A stretch of DNA of 64,000 nucleotides from Symbiodinium kawagutii (GCA_009767595.1 VSDK01015859.1:162964-226963); one strand, 5' to 3'; shown: positions 48,840 to 60,940, counted from the stretch's first letter. Program-made: numbers and translations. The notes: generated by a model not told the origin, from the sequence alone.

Positions 48840-49180
48840 CATGGCCTACAATCATTCTTGTGTGCATAGCCTTGTATCAACATGTATATCTACATGTATA
48901 TACGCGATATACGCACATTTGTATAAATGTACAAATTATATACATATATATATATATTTGCGAATGTACAGTTCTAAATACATGCTAATGTACATATACA
49001 CCTACTGACAAAGTTACATATAATATGTATATATTTATATATATATGTACATTGTATATATATATACATACATTGCAATGTTTACAGACACATACAGGTA
49101 CATGGTACACCAGACAAATTCACAAACATATTGTTATTTTCCAGCATAGCTTCTATGTAATGTTTTATTACCTAGATGTC
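48840..49180. repeat. TA/TATG-rich block
   Basis: ATATATATATATATTTGCG and related runs; no gene. Confidence 0.75.
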
Positions 49181-49324
49181 CCTTTTTCAGTGTTTAAGAA
49201 GACAAGAAATCACATTGATTTTGCACTGACTTCACAGTGATTTCACGCCCCAAACAATGATCAGCATGGCCTGGTTTGACAGCACGTTGTTTATTTGGTT
49301 AATCAAGCACTTTTCCCTTGTATT

Positions 49325-49387
49325 ACCAAATGGTTGGTAGGTTGACAGGCATACTTTTCATGACAGGGTGGTTCAACCACCAACCAG
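49325..49387 (+). mobile_element. Family B remnant, right half
   Basis: AATGGTTGGTAGGTTGACAG, GCATACTTTTCATGACAG and GGTTCAACCACCAACCAG. Confidence 0.7.
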
Positions 49388-49771
49388 CCATTGATTGATG
49401 TATCAAATACTGTGTCGGGGGTGGTCGTTGTCCCCTGATCTGCAAATTTCCACCTTAACCTCCCAAGATAAGTCACTATTAAATGTACCATGAACCGTTA
49501 TTAGCATTTTTTTGCCGCGGATCAACCATCAATTTATCATCAATCAATCTTTAATCAATCAACCGTCCTTTAAGCATCACCTAGCCATTGTCAACCATCG
49601 TCAACCAGTGTTCACCATCATTACTTGCAAAGAAACTGTTTAGTAAACATGGTGAGTAACTGCCAGAAGTGGGTTACACCATTTTTTTCAAGGGTTTACA
49701 ACTACGGTTACTAACCACTTAGTACCTGGGATCATCATTCAAGTACCCCCACACAGCACTGGCTCTCCAGG

Positions 49772-49876
49772 TCCTCGCTTGGCTGCCACGTGATCTTCAA
49801 CACGCCTGGTGTGTTGCTGGACCCGGGCCCCGCGAAGTTCCAAAATCAATCTCTTCCTTGAGCTCTGTGGGTTGCG
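49772..49876 (+). CDS. Candidate exon, unidentified
   Basis: TGGCTCTCCAG|G opens VLAWLPRDLQHAWCVAGPG then PREVPKSISSLSSV, in phase with 48,763 if a GC donor is used there. Ends GGTTGCG|GTGAGA. The frame also allows a start at 49,757. Product unknown. Confidence 0.5.
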
Positions 49877-49879
49877 GTG

Positions 49880-52040
49880 AGATTCATTTGAGCCAGGTTG
49901 AGTGAACAACATACAGATGTTTCTATAAGTTTTTAACACTTGATATGTATGTACCTGTTAATGTATTTGAAAAACATGAAGTGTATTTGTGTATAGCTGA
50001 TCCAGCTTGGGCCAGGTTAAGCCAGGTCTAGTGTGATGCGGGTTTGTGATGCACATACAGTACATAATATGTACGTGTGATTACATTTGTGAGTGTTTTT
50101 ATTTCCTTTTTTATACGCGTGTTTAGATTCCTTGCATTTATTTAGATTTACAGTACTTCCAAGTATCCACATCGTGTGTAACAGATAGCAGAAATGCATA
50201 TATGATTGTTCAAAACATGAATGCAGAAATTGGAGGATGCTTTTGGTCATATTGCAGAGACCGAAGGTTTCATAATGCATTGGTTACTGGTTTAACTACT
50301 ACTTGCCACAATTTCCCATGTGTATAACATATTTGGAGCAATGATTCTCACTTCTTTGGCATGCAATGCAGCATCTGTAGCGTGTCATTTCATCATGTGT
50401 TTGCATGTTGTTGTTGATTGTTGTTTTTTGTTCTACATGTTCGACGTTTCGTTTAGCACACAGTTCCTCCATATGTAGTGTAAGTACCAACAACGTCCGA
50501 TAAAACTAAACTGGTATGCAGGTGAATGTACCATACATGGGCTACGTGGGATTAACTTAATCTGGCGGTGAATGAAACAATCACCATGAGAACACCCACC
50601 GAGCAAAGCGAAAAAGCGCGTGTTGCCTTCTTTGAAAACTCGGCCAACCGCTTTGTCGCGAGACTATAAGAACGATGTTCTTGGCAGAAGCTTACTGGCT
50701 CCCAAGTCATGAAGTCTCAGAGCAATACGTGTACTAGGACCCACATTTGTGCCACGTACCATTGTTTCCATGTGTTTAACACTAACTATTCATCTATGCA
50801 TATACAATTATCATAAGTCTATGTGCGTACACGTACCGTATATATAGTATATTGTTATTATTATTTAGATTTATATGCTTTGTTTTTTCTTTCCGTGGCA
50901 GCGGGTAAACACCCTGTACTCGTTGCTGTTCACATTCAGTTACTAGTTTGGCTGTTGGGATGTGAGCTACTACCCTGGCTGCTTCTTTGGTATAAGTGAT
51001 ATTGGCCCATAAAACAAACTAGGTTCAACAATGGTAGTTTGCATCAATGGGCCCACCACTGTATTGGCCCATCACTTATGTATCAAACTGGGTTTGCTCA
51101 ATACAATGGTAGTGATGAAGTTTAACATACTGGGTTCTTCAAACAAAAACAGCCATCCTTCATGCAAGCATGTTCTCTTACTGCACGATCCCCAGCCCCA
51201 AAACTTCAAGTAAAGTGTTTGCATGTTTGGTCTAAGCCTTCAAACAAAGCATCCATTTTGGATGAACACTGTGCAGATCCAAGTGCGAACTTTGAGTTCG
51301 GAGGTTTCAAGGGGTTATGTTGGCAATTTTTGGGCTTTGACGAGATGGCTGGTTTAGGTTTCTTTTCGACCTTGGGGAAGGATTTGCTGCACATGCTTGT
51401 TTTCCCAAGTCTCGACCTAATTTGCTCTCACTACAGAAGGATTTGCATTTGGCAGCCTCTTATTTTACCACACCTCAACTTTGTTTGCCCGAACTCTAGT
51501 AGGTTTTGCATTGTTAAGTGTGTTCTTACTTTTAACAAGTCTTAATTAACCTTGTTTGCTTTCATTATATTGGATTTATAATGGGCACGCTGCCTTGATT
51601 TTACCAAGTATTGTATTGACCCTATTTGCTCTCACTACATCAGGATTGGCATTGGGGAGCGTTCTTTTCATGATCCCCCAATTTTTAGGTGTTTTTCTCT
51701 GCGATAGGATTTGCATTGCAGAGCCTTCCTCTTCTTTTACCAAGTCTTGACCTTATTTGCTTTCACTCTGAGGTATGCTGTCCGTTGCAGAGCCTGGTTC
51801 TTACTTCACCAAGCTTTATGACCTTATTTGTTTTCACTACCATAGGACTTGTTGGCAACTGCTGGGCTTGATAGCTGCCATAGTCTGCAAATGCTTCCCA
51901 TCGCTTCAGAGGTCAGTGGTGAATCTTTGTGGTCGTCCGTAAGGACATGCCTATATAATATATATCCTTGTATTTATTTGTTTGTTGATTCTTTTTTGTT
52001 CATTTATTTGTTAATTAATTTATATCATCTTTGAACCAAA
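49880..52040. other. Spacer with few signals
   Basis: Mostly A/T-rich. A 27-codon frame at 50,586-50,669 (TPTEQSEKARVAFFENSAN) and a segment at 50,903-50,944 after TTCCGTGGCAG look weakly coding. From 51,160 to 51,900 short phrases such as TTGCTCTCACTAC and TTACCAAGTCTTGACC recur at roughly 90-170 base spacing. Confidence 0.4.
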
Positions 52041-52260
52041 CAGTATGTTACATATGCACCCTTTCTGACGGTCCTTGATGGATACAAGCCTTTCCCCGGG
52101 TGGGACAATTTATTGAGGGGATGTCCAAAACTTTTGCCCTGAACCGTGCACCAGTTTTTAGCCACCACATCGCTTGCAAAAGTTGCAGGCGGTGTCGAGT
52201 GATCGACTTTTAATGTCCACAGCATCAGCTCGCTTTTGCGCGAAGCGGAATTCGAACTGA
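52040..52260 (+). other. Frameshifted coding-like remnant
   Basis: The frame YAPFLTVLDGYKPFPGW shifts to ALNRAPVFSHHIACKS then CRRCRVIDF. It looks like a decayed gene or retrocopy piece; product unknown. Confidence 0.35.
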
Positions 52261-52779
52261 TTTGTAAGCTCTCATTGACTAGCAGATCCTCTTTCTGCGA
52301 TTTGGAAGCTCATTTGTTGCATGGACCTCGGTCATGACGAAAACATGATGACTGAACCAAACAAAATACTTAAACAAATCATTGCTAGTAAATCTGCCTC
52401 TTGGAAAGGCGTGAAGGTCCGACCAAACATGTCTTAATGGTGGAAATTTGGGTTTGTCCTAAATTGGTGTGCTCCCAAGTTACTCATGGTTTCTCTGTTG
52501 GTAGTGGTTATCAACTTGGATGGGAGGTAGCGCCATGGGGGGCTGGACAACCTCCGTTTCTCATGGTTTCTCATGGTTTTGGCTATGGTCAAACCTAGGA
52601 TACGGCACGTTGTACACCGATCAAGTGCCCCCGGATTTCCACCCTGATGGTCATAGGAGGTAGGGGAACTCACCCCTATGGCCATGGTGAATGTAACGAA
52701 TTGCGGACATCAAGGACATCCCAGTGGGGGGATACCACCAAACAGTGATGGTTTCATTTGCTGAACCTCAGCGCCACAT

Positions 52780-52960
52780 GATCTTGCAGAATGAGGATCC
52801 TGCAATCTGGGCAAGCATTAGCGCCGCATTTGCGGATGTCTTTGCACCTATGTGGCAACAAAAGAACTGGCTTTGCATCCCTGAAACTTCAGTGCCAAAC
52901 ATCCCGTTTACTGGCTGGTATTCAAGTTTAGGGAACAATCATGACTCTAATCCACAGTAG
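52780..52960 (+). CDS. Candidate exon, unidentified
   Basis: TGAACCTCAG precedes RHMILQNEDPAIWASISAA followed by FADVFAPMWQQKNWL. Open to 52,960 with balanced codon use. Limits not fixed. Confidence 0.35.
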
Positions 52961-53389
52961 CAAATCAGTTTGGGCCCTACTTCGTTCTGGTGTAGGATCA
53001 ACGTGCAATCAAATTGATTCTTGTCTATCCACATGCGATCGCTTTTGCGCATGCAGTTTCGTTTTTCCCCACTGGTAGTTCTGCAGGCTGTAAGCAATCT
53101 ACTGTGATTGGATGTTTTGCTTAGTTAGTTTCTTTTCTTCCCCTGGACTGCATCGCCACGAGTTTGGACTAACAATCCCTTTATGAAATCCTGCATATGC
53201 ATCTATCAAACCCAAGATAATTCAGTAAAGCATATTGATCATTTTTCAGCCACAGTGAGATAGTGGTGCTTCATTTTTCCGTCAACCGTATACTTCAATC
53301 TTCCCGTTGCTGTTGGCAAGTTGACAAGCTGCTGTTTCCTTCTTACTCTTACTGCATAGGCTAATGCTGTCATGAACCTTCGTTTGGTT

Positions 53390-54110
53390 GACACTTATCC
53401 ACTACCCGGTTGTAACCATTATTGACCAGCATGATAGGAACCATGTCCTTCACCATCATCAACCAACAATACTGGCCATCAATCGGCCATCAGTATCTCT
53501 CCCATGATCCCATGTGGTTGACTTGAAACAGAAACACAATGTATAATTATATAAGCCCAATCACTGTCAGGATGACCGATTATGACCGTTCTGGTCGGTC
53601 TCCGCCACAGTTAGAACAATCATGTCCCAGGAACAGCAATCATTGAGCAACAGTATCCATCATTAACCACGCTATCATCAAACCATCCTGGACCTATTAC
53701 GAACCATCATCTACCAGCCATCTATCACCATTAAACCATCATCAATCCATGATCACAGCAATGATCATCAATCAACCATTATGAACTATGTTTTTTAGTG
53801 GTGGTTCATCGTGGTAAAGCAAATTTACGCAGCATGTTTATCCGTAAAACTAATAAACTAACCAACAATTATCAATTCATTATCCAGAAGTTCACCACTA
53901 TTCTGTTTGCACCCTCACCTTCACTCTTCGTTGATGGAGTCTTTACCACCAATTAGCCAATCATTGGAGGCAAAAATGGCTGATTATCCCCTGAGATTGA
54001 TGAACTCCCGCAACGAAACAGTTGAACTTCCCACCAGCTATCACCAAATTCTCAACCAACGACTCCACCAATGATCCCATGAACCAACGCATTCACCAAC
54101 CACTCATCCA
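53390..54110. repeat. A/C-rich tract
   Basis: Dense ACCATCATCAACCAACAAT, AACCATCATCTACC and ACCATTAAACC words, G-poor. Leads into the GC island at 54,162. Confidence 0.8.
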
Positions 54111-54161
54111 CCGTGTCGGCTCCGTGTCGGCGGAAACCGGGCTCCCGTCTCCCGGCGCCAG

Positions 54162-54193
54162 GGCGGACGCTGAGGAGCTGCCTGAGGCGCTGG
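54162..54193 (+). CDS. Candidate exon, unidentified
   Basis: CCCGGCGCCAG|G then ADAEELPEAL and CTGG|GTCAGC. The upstream 50 bases are also open in this frame (VSAETGLPSPGAR), so the exon may start earlier. GC-rich with A/C-rich sequence before. Confidence 0.4.
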
Positions 54194-54217
54194 GTCAGCC
54201 GCAGTTCACCAACCAAT

Positions 54218-54362
54218 GGCTGGTTATTAGCTGGTGAATAATAAGGGATAACCAGCCATATAGTAGAGACCCAACCAATAATAAGGGATAATAATGATAA
54301 TAAGCAACTACCAATAATAAGGGATAAGCTCAGCAACAATAGTAGAGGATATACCAGCTATA
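54218..54362 (+). repeat. Family C-like internal repeats
   Basis: Three copies of ACCAATAATAAGGGATAA-type words plus GGATATACCAGCTATAT. These match the interior of family C without its ends; the same GATATACCAGCTA word appears at about 61,550. Confidence 0.6.
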
Positions 54363-54492
54363 TGCATGGCGAGCTGGGTCAAGCAGTTCACCAAGCAGCC
54401 TTTCATGGAGGATTGTAACACCAACAAACTAACCAGGGAAATCAAGCCGGTTAATAGTGGGGAAGCAGTTGGGTTTTGACCCACAGCCACAT
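54362..54492 (+). mobile_element. Family C element, diverged
   Basis: CATGGCGAGCTGGGTCAAGC, a changed interior, then GTTGGGTTTTGACCCACAGC. Confidence 0.65.
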
Positions 54493-54639
54493 GATGGTGA
54501 ACCATGATGGTACCAGTTGGAATAGACAACAACGTTATGATGAAAGGAATCGGTGCAGTGATGATAGGAACCTCCTATGACTACTTGGATGTGCTGTCCC
54601 ACTTCGTAAGTGGTCACTGATCATGGTTTCTAGCGCTTA

Positions 54640-55400
54640 GTTCAGCTACCCAGTAGGGCTTATAACTATGCTTACAATCCAAGTAGCCAGGAAATAACAT
54701 GGTCATGGTTTGATTTTCCTAGGACTTCATTTGATAAATAAATGATTGATAGAGAGGCTGGATGATTGTGGAGTTGATTGTTCATTAATCATGATTCAAC
54801 ATTGAACCCCATGTGACCCATGCGTGAAATGACACGGCTAAATATCCAGAATTTGTTTTGATTAACGATTCCAGCAATCATGGCTAGGTGATGGGGTTGG
54901 ATTATGGTTGAATCATGGCTGAACCGTTAGGAATCAGGATGTAATATGAGCATTCACCGGATGTGCCGAGACCACGGGTTGTTTTTTGTTTGGAAGTTGG
55001 TTGAATCAAGCCAATTCTGCCTTTCATGATGGTGATGATTAGATGATATGGTTAGTAGTTTTTAAGCCTAATGGTTGAATTTTGCTGGCGGGTCAAGCCA
55101 GTAGATAAGCATGACACGATAATTGTTGGCCATAGCTGATGATGCTTCATGCCGCTTAATATTCAATGGTCAAAAGCTGATTGGACATCTCAGGAAACCC
55201 AACCATCATCCATGGCAGATATGTTTTTTTCTCGATATAGAACGACCCTAAATTTATGGATTGATTTTTACCATAAATAGTTGAGATAGAGTGTACCCCC
55301 ATGGCTTGTGGTTGATGTTTGCAAACAAGCCAGTGTGAACTTAAAAGTTTGTTCTAGTCGACAGTTTTAATATGTTTTAAACATGTTACCTTCAACGCCT
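54640..55400. other. Spacer, G/T-rich
   Basis: ATGGTTGAATCATGGCTGAA-type words; a possible family A relic at 55,225-55,310 (TTTTCTCGATATAGAACGAC). No gene. Confidence 0.45.
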
Positions 55401-55516
55401 TGGTTTGCCCGCATAATTAGGCCCTGCAATGGAGGATGTTGTGCAAGATCGCTTCGGAGAAGTTGCCCACGAACACTGGCCACAGTGAACTCATCAGCTC
55501 AAACGTAACGGCACTG

Positions 55517-55600
55517 CGCAGCAATTTCAGAGGGAAAGGCTGCCAGAACTCGAGCGCGGGCAAACCAGCGCGGCATTGCAGCGAAGATGTTTTCTTTTCC
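55517..55600 (+). CDS. Candidate exon, unidentified
   Basis: CACTGCGCAG then QFQRERLPELERGQTSAAL followed by QRR. A reverse frame is also open. Limits not fixed. Confidence 0.35.
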
Positions 55601-55739
55601 CCAGCAGACGGAGGATAGTCACTAATGACGTCTACTGGGGAATTCATTTGCTCATTATCTGGGGTGAAAGTTTGGCCAAGTCAAGTCTATCTGGGGGATT
55701 TCTACTTTTCTCTTCAATTATTGTCTCGTGCATCAAACA

Positions 55740-56290
55740 AATTAGGAGTATGAACAACCAATGATAATTATCAACGACTAAGACTCAGGATTAAACCACC
55801 ATCAATGACTTTGAGCCCTGAAACATTCAATCACTGAACATCATTGATCATCGTTCACAAGTGACAAGCATCATTGGCCATTGTTTACTGGTTACTTGTT
55901 TCCAACATTTAGTTTCCTTCAATATTTGGGATGGTTGGTTATGAACTAATATGTTTTTAAGATGGGTTCAAGCCACCAACCACTTCATCATGATTCCTTA
56001 TATATGTTATAATATATGCTTTGATTGAATAGTGAGCAGGGATCAAAATCACAACTGAATCATGATCTCAAATGGTCATCAGGAGTGATCGCTGACCATC
56101 ATCGATCATTGAATTGTGTGCTTCATGCCGCTACCCAGTATTGAACAATCAGGAAGGATCATAACTCGTCGCTCTCTCAATCATAGACCATCATTAGCCA
56201 TCATAAACCATGGCTGACGATCATTTTTAATCATAAACCATCATGGATGGAGCGTCACTGGCCATCACCTTTTGCCAAAAACTGAAGCAG
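55740..56290. repeat. A/C-rich tract with family B relic
   Basis: CATCATTGGCCATTG, AACCATCATTAGCCATC words. Family B right half at 55,930-55,983 (GGTTGGTTATGAACTAATAT, CAAGCCACCAACCAC). Confidence 0.65.
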
Positions 56291-56339
56291 CCAGGCACTC
56301 CACCGGCGGAGTGGTCAGCCACGAGGCCGTTGATGCAAG

Positions 56340-56490
56340 ACCGTGTTGGATGTTTGTTGGGTTGGTTGGATCAATGGTTGGATGAATGGTTGGATGAATA
56401 ATAGTTGGATGAATAATGGTTGGATGATGTTGGATGAATAGTTGGATGAATAGTTGGCCGAATGGTTGGATGAATAGTTGGCTAGTTTGA
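56340..56490. repeat. GGTTGGATGAAT minisatellite
   Basis: At least nine copies of GTTGGATGAATAATG-type units. It follows a small GC island (56,275-56,340, frame HSTGGVVSHEAVDARP) and so forms its G/T-rich arm. Confidence 0.9.
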
Positions 56491-57074
56491 ATTGTTGGTT
56501 CTTCTCCCTTTGTTTTCGCGTTGCATATCCCTATACAGTGGTGGTTTACTGTAATGGTAATTACATCTATTGATGAATAATGAGTAACGCCTTTGTTAAC
56601 CTTTATTTACCTAGGTCATTGTGTCATGGTAGTTATTTGAAACTAAGGCATCTATGAGTCCGGCTCAAAAATTCAGGTATGCATCAGGCACTGGGGCCTA
56701 TGATGAATACCTTTGATCCAGGATCCAAAACACAGGCGATCCACACCATTCCATGCCTATATATACGGATCACCGCTGAGCGATCTTTCATGATCCCAAT
56801 TGTTGACTTATTGCCATTGCCATACATATTGGTATTGTTAAAAACGTATTTATGCATATGTAATGAGTGAGCAAAGATAATGATAGATATGCATTCATAC
56901 TCATACATAAATAATTTATCATTTACATGTTTATAAGCGCAGCTTTAACCATCAATAATCCGTAATGTCAAAGCATAAAAGTTCGTCCATGGCATTAGTC
57001 GATCAATAACTCAATAACAATGTAATGTCAATCCCGTGAAGCAAAACCATGGTGAATCATTTATTTGATTGGTG

Positions 57075-57185
57075 ACTGGTGGTTTAATTGATATTTTCAA
57101 TGTTCCGGAATGTAAGAAACCAGCTATGGTTGATCGGTTGGCTTGCGCATATCGTTCATGACCGGTTGAATCAACCACCAACCAG
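57075..57185 (+). mobile_element. Family B element
   Basis: CTGGTGGTTTAATTGATATT, GTTGATCGGTTGGCTTGCGC, ATATCGTTCATGACC and TTGAATCAACCACCAACCAG. Confidence 0.7.
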
Positions 57186-57411
57186 TGATGATCATTATCA
57201 ACCACTCTAACATACTACAACCATTATTGATTAACCACTATTCTTTCCCTGGTTTGACCACTAATACAAAGCATATAGTATTATAACCATTTCCATATTA
57301 TAAATCTCATTGTTCAGCCATGGCTTACAGCCACCAACCGTGGGTTGTAGCCAACCACCATGGGGTGGACACCAACCACCAAGCAGTTCATGGTGTTTGA
57401 GCTGCGCTCAG

Positions 57412-57455
57412 GACAGAAGCCGACGTTGAAGCGCAGCTGGTTGCAGCAAATGCAG
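57412..57455 (+). CDS. Candidate exon, unidentified
   Basis: GAGCTGCGCTCAG|G then TEADVEAQLVAANA plus one base before GTGGTC. Another frame from 57,384 (QFMVFELRSGQKPTLKRSW) is also open, so the frame is not settled. A/C-rich tract upstream. Confidence 0.4.
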
Positions 57456-57543
57456 GTGGTCACCGGGGGTACCAGGGTGGCCGTTCAGCGGACGTAAGAC
57501 CAAGGTAGCACCAGGCAATGGGGTTTCGTGCCTATGAATGATA

Positions 57544-57637
57544 CTGGTTGGTGGTTTCAAACTTTTTTTCCCCTTGTATTCATTAACAAATGGTTGGTTG
57601 ACTAATATTTTTCATAGGGGTTCAAACCACCAACCAG
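57544..57637 (+). mobile_element. Family B element, near-consensus
   Basis: CTGGTTGGTGGTTTCAAACT, TTTTTCCCCTTGTATTC, ATTAACAAATGGTTGGTTGA, CTAATATTTTTCATAGGGG and TTCAAACCACCAACCAG. 94 bp, used as the reference for the family. Confidence 0.85.
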
Positions 57638-57749
57638 TAGTGATGGGGTCATTGAATGAGAATGGCAGTTTCATATCAGGTTTTGTTTGTCGTGACAGAG
57701 TATGCACAATGATGCCTTTTGTCCTATTGGACTGATTACAACCATCAGT

Positions 57750-58100
57750 TATAGGCCTTTACTGTAGATGTTTCCATCAACCAAAAGTCATACCCATCAT
57801 TACCCATTATCAATCAGCATTAGTCACCATATGTCACCATAAACAATCAATGAAGCAACATTTACCAACCATAATCACCATAAACCAAAACTTAGCCACC
57901 AATTACCAACCATATGAACCATGATTTAACCATCAATGGCCCGTTGGTGGAGACGCATCGTGGCGCGCGTCGCCAGACCATGTTGCGCTTGTCGCAACGC
58001 TGTGGATAGTCATGACACCAGGGTGACGAGGCGGATCCCGATAGTGGGGCTGGTGGGTGCTGACCACAAAACGTTTTTGAAATGAAGTTTTTTGACCATT
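57750..58100. other. A/C-rich tract then GC island
   Basis: 57,760-57,940 is CCATCATTACCCATTATC-type sequence. 57,945-58,060 is a GC-rich island with frame RWWRRIVARVARPCCACR or, alternatively, TMLRLSQRCG. Not resolved. Confidence 0.35.
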
Positions 58101-58107
58101 CGAAGCA

Positions 58108-58229
58108 GATGGCTATGGGTCAATATGAATTCATAAAAATGGGCGATGATACCCAACAATCTTATACGGAACATAATGGTGAATGATGGGCCACCAGCGG
58201 TACGGGGTTTTGACTCACAGCCACATATG
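58108..58229 (+). mobile_element. Family C element
   Basis: GATGGCTATGGGTCAATATG, GATGATACCCAACAATC, GAATGATGGGCCACCAGCGG and GGGGTTTTGACTCACAGCCA. Confidence 0.75.
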
Positions 58230-59040
58230 GGTTGAACCAAGCAAAAAGCACGGTCTTGGGTGCCAATGGTAGCGGATGGTGGTGTTTCTGACTGGGATGA
58301 TGGCGGCGAACAAGTTGGAAACATCAATGGGCTATGAAGTGGCGCAATGGTGTCAACATTTGGTTGGTGATTTCATCTTGTTTATTTTCAACGACGGTAA
58401 TTAGAATGATGGCATCTAAGTGACTTGCCCTTATTTTTGGAATGGGGCACGTACGCAAGACATGGGCGATGGTAAAAGGCAGATGTAGTTAATTACTCAT
58501 GAATTGACAAGCTAATCACTGACAATGAGGGCTACTGATGGGTGGATATGTTGAGCATGGCTGATAGTGGATGGATCATAGGATAGTGATGGGATAGTAC
58601 CATTTGATGATAAGTGATGATATGCAAAGGACGTTTTCTAGTAGTTTAGACGAACACCCAATCATGGACAGTAAGTAGTATGTAAGTGTGAATGGGTGGC
58701 CAACTATCAATAGCAAACTACCGAACACAGCAACAAGCAACCAAAATACGTTGTTTTGCAGCGGAAACTCACCAAGCAGCACCAGCAACAAACAACCAAC
58801 AACCATTCATTTCTTATGTATACAGCTGGCGCCATGGTATATCCGTTCTCTCTCCTTGGTGGAACCCAACCATTTGTTGAAAGCTAAACAGTATGTTTCA
58901 ATGTAGCCGTCCTGGTCGACTACCCAGGATGGATGGATTCCCAAGCAATGCGCATGCTGCTGAGAACTGAAAACGTGCTGTGCTGGTGAAACATTGTGTG
59001 CCTCGGTTAACTGTTCTTCCACAAAGACAAGTGCCGAGTG
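58230..59040. other. Spacer without a supported gene
   Basis: Mixed G/T-rich words (GATAGTGATGGGATAGTACC); open frames at 58,690-58,900 lack bias. Confidence 0.4.
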
Positions 59041-59046
59041 TTTCAG

Positions 59047-59170
59047 ATATGGCTATGGGTCAATATTTACCAACCAATAATGGGGAATAAGATCACCAGC
59101 AATAATAGGGGAAACAATGATTAATGATGGGGGGGAACCAAGGGTAGAAGGTTTTGACCCATTGCCATAT
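59047..59170 (+). mobile_element. Family C element, near-consensus
   Basis: ATATGGCTATGGGTCAATAT, ACCAACCAATAATGGGGAAT, AGCAATAATAGGGGAAACAA and GGTTTTGACCCATTGCCATA. Confidence 0.82.
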
Positions 59171-60730
59171 GAGTATCTTTCAAGATCGATTTGTTCATAA
59201 ATTATCCCCAGTTTACCTACTCAATAGCTGGTGATTTATCCCAAACATGAGTGGTGTTGTGTGGCTACACCCCACCAAAACAAGAAGTACGCTTCCGCAC
59301 CATCAACGGCTTCAAGTCGAGAGCTGGCAATTTTCGGAGAGAGACACGCATCCCCGGGGCTGGTTTATCCAACCATTATTATTCGATGAAAATCAGTGTC
59401 CCTGGTTTCCCCCTAAACACTACTGTGGTTCTCCATTGAAATTGCCAGATTAATCTTCCAGAGGGTACAATAACCGTTATCAGTTATCAATCCTGATTTA
59501 CAGATTGGGATTACTCTTTTATTGGAGAAATGTCCATCTAATACGTTTTTTTGCATTTCTGTTGGTATTGACCACCATTTCACGGACTATCCCAAATGTA
59601 AATGGTGGATAATGATCATTAATGGCTGCTAGATTATTTTCGCTCCCCTGTTTCATGATCATCCTAAATGTAGGTTTGTTTGATGATCATAAAACCAATA
59701 CGCACTTCCTGTTTGATCTTTTTGTTTGCCCGGATTTTTCATCGGCAGCCAGGTACTCGACACCTGGTGACAGAAACTGCATAGCCTTGCAGCAAGCCAG
59801 CACGGAACGATAAAGTCAACCTGGTACTGGTAGTTGTCATTCTGGTTCTTGTCATGATGGTAGTGGTTCATGCTGGCAGTGGTTGATACTGGCAGTGGTT
59901 CAGCCTGGTCCCTCATCATTGCAGCAGTTCAGAACTCTAACGTAGTATACTTGTGAGCCTCATGAGCTCCGTGGTGGCAGCTTTATCGTGATTGTCCCGG
60001 GTCCAAAGCCATGTTTGGACAGGATCCGGGCCGATGTTTTCGTTTTGAAGCCGAGCCCCAAAGTCTTGGGCAGCGTTTTGAGCTGGCTCTTTGATGGAGA
60101 GATTTGTTGGCGAAGAAAAGGAGCACTCTGCCAGCTCACTAAAGTTCAAAATGAATTATTTTTCTGCGAAAAGAAAAATGATCAACAAACCGCTGTTGAT
60201 TTAGTTGGCATCAGTTTTTCTTTACCAGTCTTTGCGCACGCATTGGCTCAAACTCCCATAAGCCACGGGCCAGCATTGTGGAGAGTGACGAGTTGTGACG
60301 TGTTGCTGCGGGGAAAAAAACAAACCACAAGAGTTGAATACACATACCTTGCTTTAGACGCATTCAGGATCCATGTTCGATAGCGATGGGCGATGGTGAT
60401 TCATCCTGTAACAGGGTTCTTTGTTATTTGCCGGTTTCGTACAACCAAAGTTTTTAGTATCTTGGATCTAGCCGATATACCAGTTTTCGCTCGGCGGAGT
60501 GTTGTACTTGTTCTACTTGATCACTACCACCACGAACGAGAACAAGAGCAGCAAATATACCCAGTGACAGCAATAGGCTGTTCAAACTTGTTGATCATTT
60601 CCTGCTCAGAATTCCCTTGCGGTGCACGCATGGCAACAGGCGGGGCGCGGAACGCTGAACCATGAGAATTGCTGTTGGTTTAACGGCGGCACGATGACAG
60701 GGATGACCAACTTTCGCTGCGATTCCAAGT
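59171..60730. other. Spacer with weak coding-like pieces
   Basis: A frame at 60,007-60,120 (DRIRADVFVLKPSPKVLGS, VLSWLFDGE) after TTTGGACAG|G is plausible as an exon, though a second frame is also open. Other open frames (59,247-59,453; 60,393-60,665) are not supported. Confidence 0.35.
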
Positions 60731-60735
60731 ATCCA

Positions 60736-60779
60736 GACATATATCTTAGAGGGTGTTTTCATACTATAAGATATATGTC
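60736..60779. repeat. Perfect 13-bp hairpin
   Basis: GACATATATCTTA (60,736-60,748) and TAAGATATATGTC (60,767-60,779) are exact complements round an 18-base loop. Confidence 0.85.
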
Positions 60780-60866
60780 CGAACACTTTTAACAGCCAGC
60801 CATTGAAAATAGTTGAAATGTATTATCTTGGAGTTGGTTGATTATATACTATCATACATCACATAT

Positions 60867-60940
60867 CATGAGTGTTTTTAGACATAGGGGTACCCTCAAA
60901 TCATCCAGCATTAGCAATTTTCAGCAATAAAGCAACCATT
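60867..60940 (-). mobile_element. Family A remnant, one half
   Basis: ATGAGTGTTTTTAGACATAG, GGGTACCCTCAAATCATCC and AATAAAGCAACCATT; the other arm is missing. Confidence 0.6.

Noticed and set aside
59988..60383. 131-codon forward ORF taken whole
   Set aside because: Only the first 110 bases look coding; the rest lacks bias, and a second frame competes.
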